DNA of 64,000 bases from JAGQYP01 sp041392305 (GTDB lineage Bacteria; Bacteroidota; Bacteroidia; Flavobacteriales_D; Crocinitomicaceae): positions 62,001-126,000 of the forward strand of contig JAWKMJ010000003.1 in assembly GCA_041392305.1 (NCBI GenBank), in the 5' to 3' direction. Shown here in pieces: positions 1 through 8,167 of the stretch. Within the stretch, counting starts at the first letter, position 1; the number at the start of each line of letters is the position of its first letter. The position numbers and the translations under genes are program-made. Below the pieces are notes generated by a model. The model did not search any database, was not told the DNA's origin, and was given only the letters and a program-made list of their open reading frames with translations.

Positions 1-346
1 GCTTTAAATCAATCATTTTGGTGAGAGTTGTGGCAGCTTCTTTAAATTGTTGAAGTTCAACCTCACATACTGCTTTGTTGTAGAGAGCCGCCGTAAAATT
101 AGGATCCTTATCAATCGATGTCTGATAAAATCCGATAGCTGCTTTGTAATCTTTTCTTTTAAATGCTTCAACACCTTTGTTGTAAGCTTCTTGAGAGGCT
201 GCGATATTAGCATTATCTGCATTGACCCGCATGATCGAGTCACGATAAGCTTTTTCCTCAGGGGTTAATTCCTCCTCCCCTTGACCGAATGCCAATGATC
301 CAAAAATCACTGCTACACTCAGTACAATTGCTTTCATCATGTTCAT
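1..346 (-). CDS. TPR-repeat protein, exported, truncated by window edge
   Basis: Only the first 115 codons are present; the gene runs off the left edge. The ATG at 346-344 is followed by an N-terminal signal peptide (hydrophobic stretch about residues 5-20, ending FGQ), then an acidic linker. Tetratricopeptide-type helix pairs begin near residue 50: a KGVEAFKRKDYKAAIGFY unit followed by an ALYNKAVCEVELQQFKEA unit. TPR proteins act as protein-protein scaffolds; a Sec signal puts this one in the periplasm or outer membrane. The partner is unknown. An internal ATG two codons later could also be the start. The TPR and signal-peptide calls are read directly; any function is inference. Confidence 0.8.
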   Translation of the reverse strand, partial: MNMMKAIVLSVAVIFGSLAFGQGEEELTPEEKAYRDSIMRVNADNANIAASQEAYNKGVEAFKRKDYKAAIGFYQTSIDKDPNFTAALYNKAVCEVELQQFKEAATTLTKMIDLK

Positions 347-525
347 GTTTTTACTGGTTTTATTTGGTTATAGATTGCCTAAATTAAAGGATTTCCCTTT
401 TTTGAATGGAATTAACTTTTTAACAATTGTTGATAACTCCTGTTTATGTAATGTTGAAAACTCTCAAAAGTAAAGTTGAATAAGCGCTCAAGCATTTTTT
501 CGTAATTTTACAGATAAAAGACGAA

Positions 526-924
526 ATGTTTAGAATAGATTTGAATCCGTCCATTATATTACTTGTTTTGTTAAGTTTACTTAGCTCTTGCAAACCTCCA
601 GTTGATGAATTTCATGATTACTTGGATGGAGCATGGATTGTGGAAGAATATATTGTTAACGATCCAGAAGGTATACTTGAAGCGGAAGAGGCATTGAATC
701 TGGATAAGGAAAAAACCAAATTTTATTTTGACTATTCCGGAAATGTTCGAACTCCTATGGGAAAAAGAAAATTCAGGTTTGTTGAAGATCATCACATTAT
801 TGTTATTGGAGATTTCAAGTATTTATTTGAAAAGATTGATGAAGATCGATTCAAGTTGCATCACATTCGAGATCAAGGAAGAGCAGAAGTCATTTATATT
901 CTAAAAAGAATTCCTGAGGAATGA
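526..924 (+). CDS. small lipoprotein, unknown function
   Basis: A 132-residue protein with a lipoprotein signal: hydrophobic residues 10-20, then lipobox LLSSC with Cys22 as the predicted lipidation site. The mature part has alternating short beta-strand-like segments and ends with a basic/acidic tail. It resembles the small lipocalin-like lipoproteins common in Bacteroidota, but I do not recognise a specific family. It is monocistronic, with 180 bp upstream to the TPR gene (divergent) and 250 bp downstream to the next gene. The start is chosen because the signal peptide begins there. Gene likely real; function unknown. Confidence 0.75.
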   Translation: MFRIDLNPSIILLVLLSLLSSCKPPVDEFHDYLDGAWIVEEYIVNDPEGILEAEEALNLDKEKTKFYFDYSGNVRTPMGKRKFRFVEDHHIIVIGDFKYLFEKIDEDRFKLHHIRDQGRAEVIYILKRIPEE

Positions 925-1173
925 TTAGTATTTAGAAGACAGAGTTGATCCCTAATATTTAAGAATTGAATTCAAAATCGAAGTTGGGAGAGAATTCGAA
1001 TTAGGACAATTAGTATGATAAAGGGTATGATCATAAATAGCTTGAGTTTCTAATAATAAAAACGTTTTTTAAGAGATGTGGGTTGGCTTATTTTTTAGGG
1101 TTTTTCTTAAATATTTGTTAAATGTTTCTTTGATTGATCCAATGGTTATTTTAACTGATTCAGAACCAAATAT

Positions 1174-1902
1174 ATGCTAGAGGAATTTATCACATTTTTA
1201 AAGTCGGAAGGTGCCGAAATCACGCATCTGAGTCCTGACTATGTGCAAATAGGTGAACTAAAAATCCGTTATTTTGATTTGGACAAAACTGATCGTCTCC
1301 CTCCATGTAAATCGCAATCCATTAATGTAAGATCTGACCAATGGATTCATCAGAAAGACCAAATAAAAAGTAAACTGAAAGACAGACTTGGAAATAATAA
1401 ACGTATTTTTGGGAGAAACTGTACAATCCAAGCGATTGATTCATCTCAAGCCAAAGAATTTTTAGATCGATATCATTTACTAGGTTTCACGAATGCAAAG
1501 CATCAATATGGCATCTTTGAAGATGATCGATTACTTGGTGTGGCAAGTTTCGGAAAAAGATGTCCGATTGACCGCTATGGTGAAAAATCTATGTCGTCCG
1601 AATTAAAAAGACTATGTTTTATTCCGGGCACAACCATTATTGGAGGATTCACAAAAGTATTGAGACACCATATTAAAGTAGAAAAGTTGGACGATATTAT
1701 GACTTATTTGGATCGAAATTGGAGCACAGGTGAGAATTTTGAACCACTTGGATTTTATGAAGAAGAGACCATAAAAACACACTTTTACTACGATCCCAAA
1801 ACGAAGAGAACTTATTTCCCTAATGAAATTAATGACCAGATGATCCTCAAGCGAATTGAAGGAGCTGGAAGCATCAAAATGATCTACTATGCCGAAGATT
1901 GA
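1174..1902 (+). CDS. Mom/homing-endonuclease-type GNAT-like protein upstream of miaA
   Basis: A 242-residue cytoplasmic protein with no signal or membrane segment. Residues about 80-240 match, by eye, the GNAT-like domain found in phage Hef-type homing-endonuclease proteins and related to Mu Mom: a YGIFEDD-LLGVASFG beta hairpin (112-127), a SELKRLCF strand (142-149), GGFTKVL (157-163), then YLDRNWSTG (178-186) and GFYEE. Mom proteins modify N6 of adenine in DNA. The first 75 residues are a separate, unrecognised region containing PPCKSQS. The gene overlaps miaA by 14 nt, so the two are probably translationally coupled. Family resemblance is from recall; substrate (DNA, tRNA or protein) is unknown. 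Confidence 0.7.
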   Translation: MLEEFITFLKSEGAEITHLSPDYVQIGELKIRYFDLDKTDRLPPCKSQSINVRSDQWIHQKDQIKSKLKDRLGNNKRIFGRNCTIQAIDSSQAKEFLDRYHLLGFTNAKHQYGIFEDDRLLGVASFGKRCPIDRYGEKSMSSELKRLCFIPGTTIIGGFTKVLRHHIKVEKLDDIMTYLDRNWSTGENFEPLGFYEEETIKTHFYYDPKTKRTYFPNEINDQMILKRIEGAGSIKMIYYAED

Positions 1903-2779
1903 TCTGTTAGTGATTTTGGGTCCGACTGCTTCAGGTAAAACAAAACTTGCAGTAGAATTGGCCAAAAAAATGAACGGAGAGATTATTAGTGCAGATTCCA
2001 GGCAGGTTTATAAAAAAATGGATATTGGAACTGGGAAAGATTTGAAAGAGTATGCTAACATCCCTTACCACCTTATCGATATCGTAGATCCTGGTGTACG
2101 ATATAATATAAAAGATTACAAGGAAGATTTTGAAGAGGCCTATGAAGACATCAAATCAAAAGGGAAGTTCCCAATCTTATGTGGAGGAAGTGGATTGTAC
2201 ATCCAGGCAGCTCTTTCAAACCTTGAGTACAGTTTTGTACCAACTGACGAAGATTATAGAAAAAAGTTAGATCAAAAATCCGTAGAAGAGCTAAAAGAGC
2301 AATTCAAATTATTAGATCGAGCCTTTTTAGAGAAGTTGGATTTCAGTAGTGTTAAACGTATCAAAAGAGCACTGGAAATCCATAGCTATTTAAAAGACAA
2401 TCCGCTCTATCAGATGCCAAAAAACAAGATAAAGTACAAAATTTATGGGATTGATCTATCTAGAGAAGAAAGAAGAAAGAGAATAGAAGAAAGACTAGAT
2501 ACACGACTGGCAAACGGAATGATTGAAGAAGTTGATGGGTTGAGAAAATCCGGGGTATCAGATGAAGACCTCCTCTATTATGGTTTGGAGTATAAATGGA
2601 TTACCATGTATCTCAATGAAGAGATAGACAAAGAAACTATGAGAAAAAGATTACTAGTAGCCATTCAGCAATTTGCAAAAAGACAAATGACCTTTTTTAG
2701 AAGCATGGAGAAGAAAGGATTTGAGATAGAATGGGGAGATTTTGATAGCTTGTTAAAGACTGAATTTAAGGACTACTAG
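1889..2779 (+). CDS. miaA: tRNA dimethylallyltransferase
   Basis: MiaA transfers a dimethylallyl group to N6 of A37 in tRNAs reading codons that start with U, the first step towards ms2i6A. The 296-residue product has the P-loop GPTASGKT at residues 11-18, the SADSRQVYKKMDIGTGK substrate-binding stretch, the GGSGLYIQAAL segment and the C-terminal AIQQFAKRQMTFFR motif, all diagnostic. Length is close to the usual 300-316. The ATG at 1889 lies inside the preceding Mom-like gene and is well placed for coupled translation. No further gene follows in the transcript. Confidence 0.96.
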   Translation: MPKIDLLVILGPTASGKTKLAVELAKKMNGEIISADSRQVYKKMDIGTGKDLKEYANIPYHLIDIVDPGVRYNIKDYKEDFEEAYEDIKSKGKFPILCGGSGLYIQAALSNLEYSFVPTDEDYRKKLDQKSVEELKEQFKLLDRAFLEKLDFSSVKRIKRALEIHSYLKDNPLYQMPKNKIKYKIYGIDLSREERRKRIEERLDTRLANGMIEEVDGLRKSGVSDEDLLYYGLEYKWITMYLNEEIDKETMRKRLLVAIQQFAKRQMTFFRSMEKKGFEIEWGDFDSLLKTEFKDY

Positions 2780-2810
2780 AATTCGAGACTGCTTGAAACG
2801 GGTATTACTG

Positions 2811-3230
2811 AATGAATAATTAATAATGAAAAATGAACAATTAGATGAACGTCAGAAGGATTTCAATCCTTTAACTATAGGTGATCAGCACTCAAATCAA
2901 AAAACCTTCATTGAAACCTAACTCCTCATAACTTTCTCCAAACAAAAAATACTTCAATCAAAAACATCAACCTTTTTCTTAACACCGCGACTTCAGTCCG
3001 GGGTGGAGATAGGAAGAATGCAAAGTTCAAAATGAATAATTAAAAATGAACAATGAGATGAACCTCAGAAGCATTTCAATCCTCAAACGAAACGTGATCA
3101 GCACTCAAAACCAAAAACCTTCATTGAAACCTGAATTCTATTGACTATATCCAAGCAAAAAAAACTTCAATCAAAAACGCCCCTCCTTTTCGTAACCCCG
3201 CGACTTCAGTCCGGGGTGGAGATGGGAAGA
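2811..3230. repeat. imperfect intergenic tandem duplication (~205 bp, two copies)
   Basis: Copy 1 is about 2811-3017 and copy 2 about 3031-3230 (220-bp period). Both begin with an AATGAATAAT-rich segment, pass through GTGATCAGCACTCAAA and ACCTTCATTGAAACCT, and end with a GCGACTTCAGTCCGGGGTGG segment that can form a short GC-rich hairpin (CCCCG / CGGGG arms, better preserved in copy 2). There is no convincing ORF. The arrangement looks like a duplicated intergenic repeat unit between convergent genes miaA and rplI. This accounts for most of the 600-bp gap at 2780-3379. Confidence 0.8.
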
Positions 3231-3270
3231 CAGCTGGAAACTGGACTTTGTGTTTCTGATAAAAAGAAAG

Positions 3271-3321
3271 AGTCCAGAAATCCAGCCTCCAGAAATCCAG
3301 ATATCCAGATATCCAGAAATC
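3271..3321. repeat. short tandem repeat, CCAGAAAT/CCAGATAT units
   Basis: About six degenerate 8-9 base units (AGAAATCC, AGATATCC) in tandem lie just before the rplI terminator. This is a simple-sequence tract with no coding potential. Confidence 0.75.
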
Positions 3322-3325
3322 TAAA

Positions 3326-3360
3326 CAAAAAAAGCCCCAGTATCTCTACCAGGGCTTTTC
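3326..3360 (-). terminator. Rho-independent terminator after rplI
   Basis: Read on the minus strand: a GAAAAGCCC arm, a loop of about 14 nt, then GGGGCTTTTTTT. The stem is AAAAGCCC/GGGCTTTT and is followed by a T-run. It lies 20 bp after the rplI stop and closes the rpsF-rpsR-rplI transcript. Confidence 0.85.
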
Positions 3361-3379
3361 AATTCTATAAAGTCAGGAA

Positions 3380-3826
3380 TTACTCCCCTACTACTTCAAA
3401 TTTAAAAGTTTGCTTCACGTCTTTGTGAAGGTTTGCTTCTGCTTCGTAAGTACCAATTTCTTTAATTGGTTCGTTAATAATCTTAATTGATTTTCTATCA
3501 ACTTCGATTCCTTCTTTAGATAGGGCCTCAGAAAGCTGAATCGTGTTGATTGATCCAAAGATCTTGTCATTTTCACCAACTTTTGCTCCAATTTTAATAG
3601 TTAAATTTTCCAATTTTGCAGCCAAAGTTTCAGCTTCTTCTTTTACTTTGTTTTCTTTGTGCGCTCTTTGTTTCAATACTTCGTTGTGCGCTTTTAGGGT
3701 AGACGCAGTTGCAATTTCAGCATATCCTTGAGGAATCAAGAAATTTCTTCCGTATCCTGGCTTTACTGTTACTACTTCGTCTTTATATCCTAATTTATCT
3801 ACGTTTTTCTTTAATATTACCTGCAT
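3380..3826 (-). CDS. rplI: 50S ribosomal protein L9
   Basis: L9 binds domain V of 23S rRNA near the L1 stalk. The 148-residue product starts MQVILKKNVDKLG and has the N-terminal KPGYGRNFLIPQGYA motif typical of L9, a long lysine/glutamate-rich linker helix (about residues 45-75) and a C-terminal rRNA-binding domain containing KIFGSINT. The ATG at 3826-3824 is preferred over an upstream TTG two codons earlier because L9 begins with MQVIL. It is the last gene of rpsF-rpsR-rplI and is followed by a clear terminator. Confidence 0.97.
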   Translation of the reverse strand: MQVILKKNVDKLGYKDEVVTVKPGYGRNFLIPQGYAEIATASTLKAHNEVLKQRAHKENKVKEEAETLAAKLENLTIKIGAKVGENDKIFGSINTIQLSEALSKEGIEVDRKSIKIINEPIKEIGTYEAEANLHKDVKQTFKFEVVGE

Positions 3827-3850
3827 GATCAAAAGGTTTTAATTCGTTAA

Positions 3851-4114
3851 TTACTTCAACATATCACCTACGTATGGAAGAATCGCCAAGTGTCTAGCTC
3901 TTTTGATAGCTTTGTTCACTCTCTTCTGATATTTCGCAGAAGTACCGGTTAATCTTCTTGGTAATATTTTACCTTGTTCGTTTACAAATTTCAATAGGAA
4001 ATCAGGATCTTTATAATCGATGTACTTAATCCCTGACTTTTTGAATCTACAGTATTTATCTTTTTTGATCTCAATGTTGATCGGAGTAAGATATCTAATA
4101 TCTGAATTTGACAT
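3851..4114 (-). CDS. rpsR: 30S ribosomal protein S18
   Basis: S18 binds S6 on the platform of the small subunit. The 87-residue product has the family core YIDYKDPDFLLKFVNEQGKILPRR and the basic helix KYQKRVNKAIKRARHLAILPY. It contains one Cys near the N terminus, so it is not the full zinc-ribbon form. It sits 25 nt after rpsF and about 24 nt before rplI, the standard operon order. Confidence 0.97.
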   Translation of the reverse strand: MSNSDIRYLTPINIEIKKDKYCRFKKSGIKYIDYKDPDFLLKFVNEQGKILPRRLTGTSAKYQKRVNKAIKRARHLAILPYVGDMLK

Positions 4115-4139
4115 GTCTTTAAAGTTTTAATGTTTTTAA

Positions 4140-4475
4140 TTAAGCTTTTCCAGCCATTTTAGCTCTTCTCTTATCTGCCCAAGCAACATGATCTTTGTCC
4201 ATTCTCACAGTCAAAAATCTCATTACTCTTTCGTCTCTTTTCAATTGCGTTTCAAATTCAGCAATTGCAGCTCCTTCAGCTTCAAATTCCATCAAACTGT
4301 AAAAACCTGTTGTCTTTTTTTGAATTGGATAAGCCAATTTCTTAAGACCCCACTCTTCTACGTGGTTAACTTTGCATGTTTTCTTTAGCAAAGCCTGATA
4401 ATCTTTTACTGCTTCCTTTGCCTGATCCTCAGACAAAACGGGAGTTAAAATGAAAACAGTTTCGTAACTATTCAT
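4140..4475 (-). CDS. rpsF: 30S ribosomal protein S6
   Basis: First gene of the rpsF-rpsR-rplI operon. The 111-residue product opens MNSYETVFILTPVLSEDQ and carries the WGLKKLAYPIQKKTTGFY segment and RDERVMRFLTVRMDKD strand expected of S6, the S18 partner in the platform. A Bacteroidota-type promoter lies 35 bp upstream. The gene is divergent from asnB with a 135-bp shared intergenic region. Confidence 0.97.
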   Translation of the reverse strand: MNSYETVFILTPVLSEDQAKEAVKDYQALLKKTCKVNHVEEWGLKKLAYPIQKKTTGFYSLMEFEAEGAAIAEFETQLKRDERVMRFLTVRMDKDHVAWADKRRAKMAGKA

Positions 4476-4509
4476 ACTTTTTCGTATTTAAAAATTATTA
4501 ATGAGGGCG

Positions 4510-4540
4510 CAAAATTAGACTATTTATCCGATATTTACAA
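4510..4540 (-). promoter_or_regulatory. promoter of rpsF operon
   Basis: On the minus strand, TAATTTTG (4517-4510) matches the Bacteroidota -7 consensus TAnnTTTG, and TTG at 4540-4538 lies 20 bp further upstream as the -33 element. The spacing and the 34-bp distance to the rpsF ATG fit. Confidence 0.75.
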
Positions 4541-4610
4541 ACGCCGAACGGCCATATTTTCAAAGAAAGAGCAAAAAAATACAAACTCAAAGAGAAAGGA
4601 CGAATAAAAA

Positions 4611-6485
4611 GTGTGCGGAATAAACGGAATATACGATCTTAAAACCATTCAAAACCCGCGTCAAATCATAGAATCAATGAATCAGTCTATGGTTCACCGC
4701 GGACCCGATGCTCAGGGAATTTACGAGGACGAAAATATTGTTTTGGGTCATCGAAGATTATCCATTATCGACTTGGAAGAGGCCTCCAATCAACCCATGA
4801 CTACTTCTGAAGGTCGGTACACTATTGTTTTTAATGGAGAGATCTACAATTTTCAGGAGATCAAAAATCTTCTACCCAATTATCCTTGGAAGTCGAAAGG
4901 CGACACGGAAGTGATCCTAGCTGCATGGCAGGAATGGGGTCTGAATGCCATCAAACAATTCAATGGGATGTTTGCCATTGCAATCTACGACAAAGTGAAA
5001 AATGATTTGCACGTTTTCCGAGATCGATTGGGGATCAAACCTTTGTATTTTTATTACAACGAGACTTTTTTCCTTTTCTCTTCTTCTGTAAAATCGATTT
5101 TAGAATCGGGATTGTTGCCTCGTAAATTGGATCAGGATTCCCTTATTGATTATTTGCGATTTCAGACGGTACAAACGCCTAAAACCATGGTGGAGGATGT
5201 CTTTCAGTTGGAGCCTGGAAATTACATTCGCGTACATCAGGATGGAATCGAAAAGAAAACCTACTGGGCGCTGGAAAAAGACTATTTGCCTGTTCCTCGC
5301 AACTACGATACAATCAAAGAAAAAGTAAGAGAATTACTTATTGCATCGGTCGAAAGAAGACTGATTTCTGATGTAGAAGTGGGTGCTTTTCTCTCGGGTG
5401 GCATTGATTCGAGTTTGATTGTAGGCATCATTAAAAAAGAATTAGGAAGAGATATTTCCACTTTCAATGTCAATTTTGCTGAAGAAGAATTTTCTGAGGC
5501 GAAATATGCAAGACTGATTGCGGATAAATACCAGACCAAACACACGGAGATTAATTTGTCACCCCAGGATTTTCTGGAAAAATTGCCGGAAGCTCTGAAT
5601 AAAATGGATCATCCGAGCGGAGACGGACCAAATACATATATTGTTTCGGAAGTTACCAAAAAACAGGGCATCACTGTGGCTCTTTCGGGATTGGGTGGAG
5701 ATGAATTGTTTGCCGGATACGACATATTTAAAAGAATCCCAGAGGTTCAAAATAAAAAATGGTTGCTGAGTTTCCCGGTTTACATTCGCAAATTAATGGC
5801 CAAAGGGCTACTGCTTAAAAGTAATTCTATTGCTTCCAGAAAGGTTGGAGAAGTGATCAAACAACCCTATTTTGATTCAGAATATATTTATCAGTTCAAC
5901 CGACAAGTTTTCATGGATTTTCAGATTGAAAAGATGACGGGAATGCACAAATTACCCGTAAATTCTTCTTTCGCTTTGGGTCATGAAAAAATTGGATTTG
6001 ACACTCCAGGATGGAATTTACCTGCCCTTTCGAAGATTTCTTATTTGGAAATTTCAACCTATATGCAAAATGTATTGTTGAGAGATTCGGATCAGATGTC
6101 TATGGCGCATTCACTGGAAATCAGGGTGCCGTTTTTGGACCACAAACTCGTAGAATATGCCATGGGAATTCCAGATTTTGCCAAATATCCTCACAAACCC
6201 AAAAAACTTCTTCTCGATGCTTTCGATGATTTGCTTCCGGAAGAGGTCTGGAACCGAAAGAAAATGGGCTTTGTTTTACCCTACGAACAATGGATGAAAA
6301 ACGAGCTGAGAAGTTTTTGTGAGTCCAATTTAAATACTTTGAAGGAGGTCGGACACTTCCAAAATGAAGAGATCGATAAGTTGTGGAAGCAATTTTTAAA
6401 TGGAAATAAACTTTTATCTTGGTCAAGAATTTGGTCTTTAGTAGTATTAGGTAACTGGATTAAAGAAAATCAGATTGAAGGATAA
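4611..6485 (+). CDS. asnB: asparagine synthetase, glutamine-hydrolysing
   Basis: Makes asparagine, or amidates a related substrate, from aspartate, glutamine and ATP. The 624-residue protein begins at GTG so that Cys2, the glutaminase nucleophile, follows the initiator (MCGINGIYD). The N-terminal GATase II domain shows HRGPDAQG, GHRRLSIID, FNGEIYN and KGDTEV. The synthetase domain has the pyrophosphate loop SGGIDSS at residues 262-268 and VALSGLGGDELFAGY further on. No ATG start would expose the Cys. It heads a run of four overlapping genes whose others are glycan-related, so this copy may serve surface-polysaccharide amidation rather than general asparagine supply; that is inference. Confidence 0.93.
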   Translation: MCGINGIYDLKTIQNPRQIIESMNQSMVHRGPDAQGIYEDENIVLGHRRLSIIDLEEASNQPMTTSEGRYTIVFNGEIYNFQEIKNLLPNYPWKSKGDTEVILAAWQEWGLNAIKQFNGMFAIAIYDKVKNDLHVFRDRLGIKPLYFYYNETFFLFSSSVKSILESGLLPRKLDQDSLIDYLRFQTVQTPKTMVEDVFQLEPGNYIRVHQDGIEKKTYWALEKDYLPVPRNYDTIKEKVRELLIASVERRLISDVEVGAFLSGGIDSSLIVGIIKKELGRDISTFNVNFAEEEFSEAKYARLIADKYQTKHTEINLSPQDFLEKLPEALNKMDHPSGDGPNTYIVSEVTKKQGITVALSGLGGDELFAGYDIFKRIPEVQNKKWLLSFPVYIRKLMAKGLLLKSNSIASRKVGEVIKQPYFDSEYIYQFNRQVFMDFQIEKMTGMHKLPVNSSFALGHEKIGFDTPGWNLPALSKISYLEISTYMQNVLLRDSDQMSMAHSLEIRVPFLDHKLVEYAMGIPDFAKYPHKPKKLLLDAFDDLLPEEVWNRKKMGFVLPYEQWMKNELRSFCESNLNTLKEVGHFQNEEIDKLWKQFLNGNKLLSWSRIWSLVVLGNWIKENQIEG

Positions 6486-7629
6486 GAAAAAAATAATGGT
6501 TTTTATTGATTGGTACGTTCCTGGTTTTAAAGCTGGTGGGCCAATTCGAAGCGTATTTAATATTGTTTGTGCATTAAAAGAAGATTACAATTTTTTCATT
6601 CTAACTTCTGCATACGACTTAGGTGATACTGAACCATACAAGGAAATCGAATTGAATCGATGGATGGACGAAGATGGGGTTTTAATAAAATATCTTGACA
6701 AAGATCATATAAAGAATGCTGTCATCAAGCACAATGTAGATGAAATCAATCCAGATATGCTCTATGTGAATGGCATTTTCTCTAGATATTTCTCCATACT
6801 TCCAATTCGAATCGGAAAAGCAAAAAAAATCAAAACCATTGTAGCTCCCAGAGGAATGTTCGGTGAAGGAGCATTGGACGTGAAAAGATTTAAAAAGAAT
6901 TTGTTTCTGAAGTACACCTCTCTTACGAATATGTTTGAGGATGTCATTTGGCACGCCTCAAGTCCATTTGAAGCAAAAGATATCCAATCTAAAGTTGCAA
7001 AAATTAATCGTATAGTTATTGCTGGCAATATACCTTCAGTTCAAAAATCTTCTTATTCAAAACTGAGTAAATTAAAAACATACGATCAGATAAAACTAGT
7101 TTTTGTTGGTCGACTGAACAAGATAAAAAATATTGATAAAGTAATCGAATGGGTTTGCCATGTACAGTACGGTAAAAAAATTATATTGGATATTTATGGA
7201 GGCGGGGACGATATAGAATTCACCAAATATTTACAAAATATTTCCACCAGTAACAATCATCTTGAAATTAACTTTAAAGGTTTTATTCCACCGGATCAAG
7301 TCAATAAAATCCTTCCTAAATACCATTATTTTATTTCGCTTTCCTCTAATGAAAATTTTGGCCATAGTATAGCTGAATCCCTTAGCAATGCTGTACCAGT
7401 GATAATTAGTAAGAATACACCTTGGAGAAATCTCCAAGACAAAGGAATCGGCTGGGACATTGAAATTGAGAAAGAACTATTTTTAAACACCTTGCAAGAC
7501 GCGATTGGGATAGATCCAATTGCATACAACAAAATGGCTGAAAATGCCTACAACTTTTTCAATCAGGAAATATTGAATCAATCACTTCTAGAGTCCAATA
7601 AATCGCTTTTCGAAGATGAAGGAAACTGA
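6475..7629 (+). CDS. glycosyltransferase family 4
   Basis: A GT-B fold transferase of 384 residues. The N-terminal FIDWYVPGFKAGGPIRS motif is typical of Bacteroidota surface-glycan GT4 enzymes, and the C-terminal nucleotide-sugar site carries the E-x7-E pair (Glu293, Glu301) in ENFGHSIAESLSNAVP. The likely TTG start at 6475 overlaps the asnB end by 11 nt; an ATG at 6496 is an alternative that would remove seven basic residues. Donor and acceptor sugars cannot be read. It overlaps the next gene by 14 nt, indicating coupled translation. Confidence 0.88.
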   Translation: MKDKKKIMVFIDWYVPGFKAGGPIRSVFNIVCALKEDYNFFILTSAYDLGDTEPYKEIELNRWMDEDGVLIKYLDKDHIKNAVIKHNVDEINPDMLYVNGIFSRYFSILPIRIGKAKKIKTIVAPRGMFGEGALDVKRFKKNLFLKYTSLTNMFEDVIWHASSPFEAKDIQSKVAKINRIVIAGNIPSVQKSSYSKLSKLKTYDQIKLVFVGRLNKIKNIDKVIEWVCHVQYGKKIILDIYGGGDDIEFTKYLQNISTSNNHLEINFKGFIPPDQVNKILPKYHYFISLSSNENFGHSIAESLSNAVPVIISKNTPWRNLQDKGIGWDIEIEKELFLNTLQDAIGIDPIAYNKMAENAYNFFNQEILNQSLLESNKSLFEDEGN

Positions 7630-8167
7630 TCTGTCAACGTTCAATAATTCCTGGTTTAAGCCCGGGAATAAAGTGAAGATCATAATTTGGTACTTCATGA
7701 ATGCGACGTTTCTGACGAATCCATTCTTCCCTTTTTCAAAACCTAAAATTTGGTTGCTTAAATTATTCGGAGCCAAAATCGGAAAAGGTGTTTTGATTAA
7801 GCCAAGAGTTTCTGTAAAATACCCTTGGAAATTGATTATTGGCAATCATGTATGGATCGGAGAAAAGGTATGGATCGACAATTTAGGAAAAGTCGTCATT
7901 GAAGATCATGTCTGTATTTCTCAAGGTGCAATGCTTCTTTGTGGAAATCATAACTACAAGAAATCCTCCTTCGATCTTATTGTAGGAGATATTAAGCTAG
8001 AAAAAGGATCATGGATTGGTGCCCACACCGTGGTTTGCCCAAAAGTTGTCATAGGATCACACAGTATTCTTACCGTGAACTCTGTAGCCGTAAGTTCTAC
8101 CGAGCCTTATGGAATTTATCAAGGAAATCCAGCTGAAAAAATTAGAATTCGAAAAATTGCCGAATAG
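7616..8167 (+). CDS. WcaF-like left-handed beta-helix acetyltransferase
   Basis: A 183-residue hexapeptide-repeat acyltransferase, probably O-acetylating a sugar with acetyl-CoA. The N-terminal NSWFKPGNKVKIIIWYF segment and NPFFPFS resemble the colanic-acid WcaF family. From about residue 55 come imperfect [LIV]-G-x4 coils (IGKGVLI, IGNHVWIG, IEDHVCIS), the GNHNY catalytic-His segment, WIGAHTVVCPKVVIG and the terminal YQGNPAEKIR. The ATG at 7616 overlaps the GT4 gene by 14 nt. It fits a role decorating the glycan built by the neighbouring glycosyltransferase. Confidence 0.87.
   Translation: MKETDLSTFNNSWFKPGNKVKIIIWYFMNATFLTNPFFPFSKPKIWLLKLFGAKIGKGVLIKPRVSVKYPWKLIIGNHVWIGEKVWIDNLGKVVIEDHVCISQGAMLLCGNHNYKKSSFDLIVGDIKLEKGSWIGAHTVVCPKVVIGSHSILTVNSVAVSSTEPYGIYQGNPAEKIRIRKIAE

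Noticed and set aside
3141..3428. 95-residue open frame in the intergenic duplication
   Set aside because: It runs through the tandem repeat, the simple-sequence tract and the rplI terminator, has no homolog-like features, and overlaps the rplI end in antisense.
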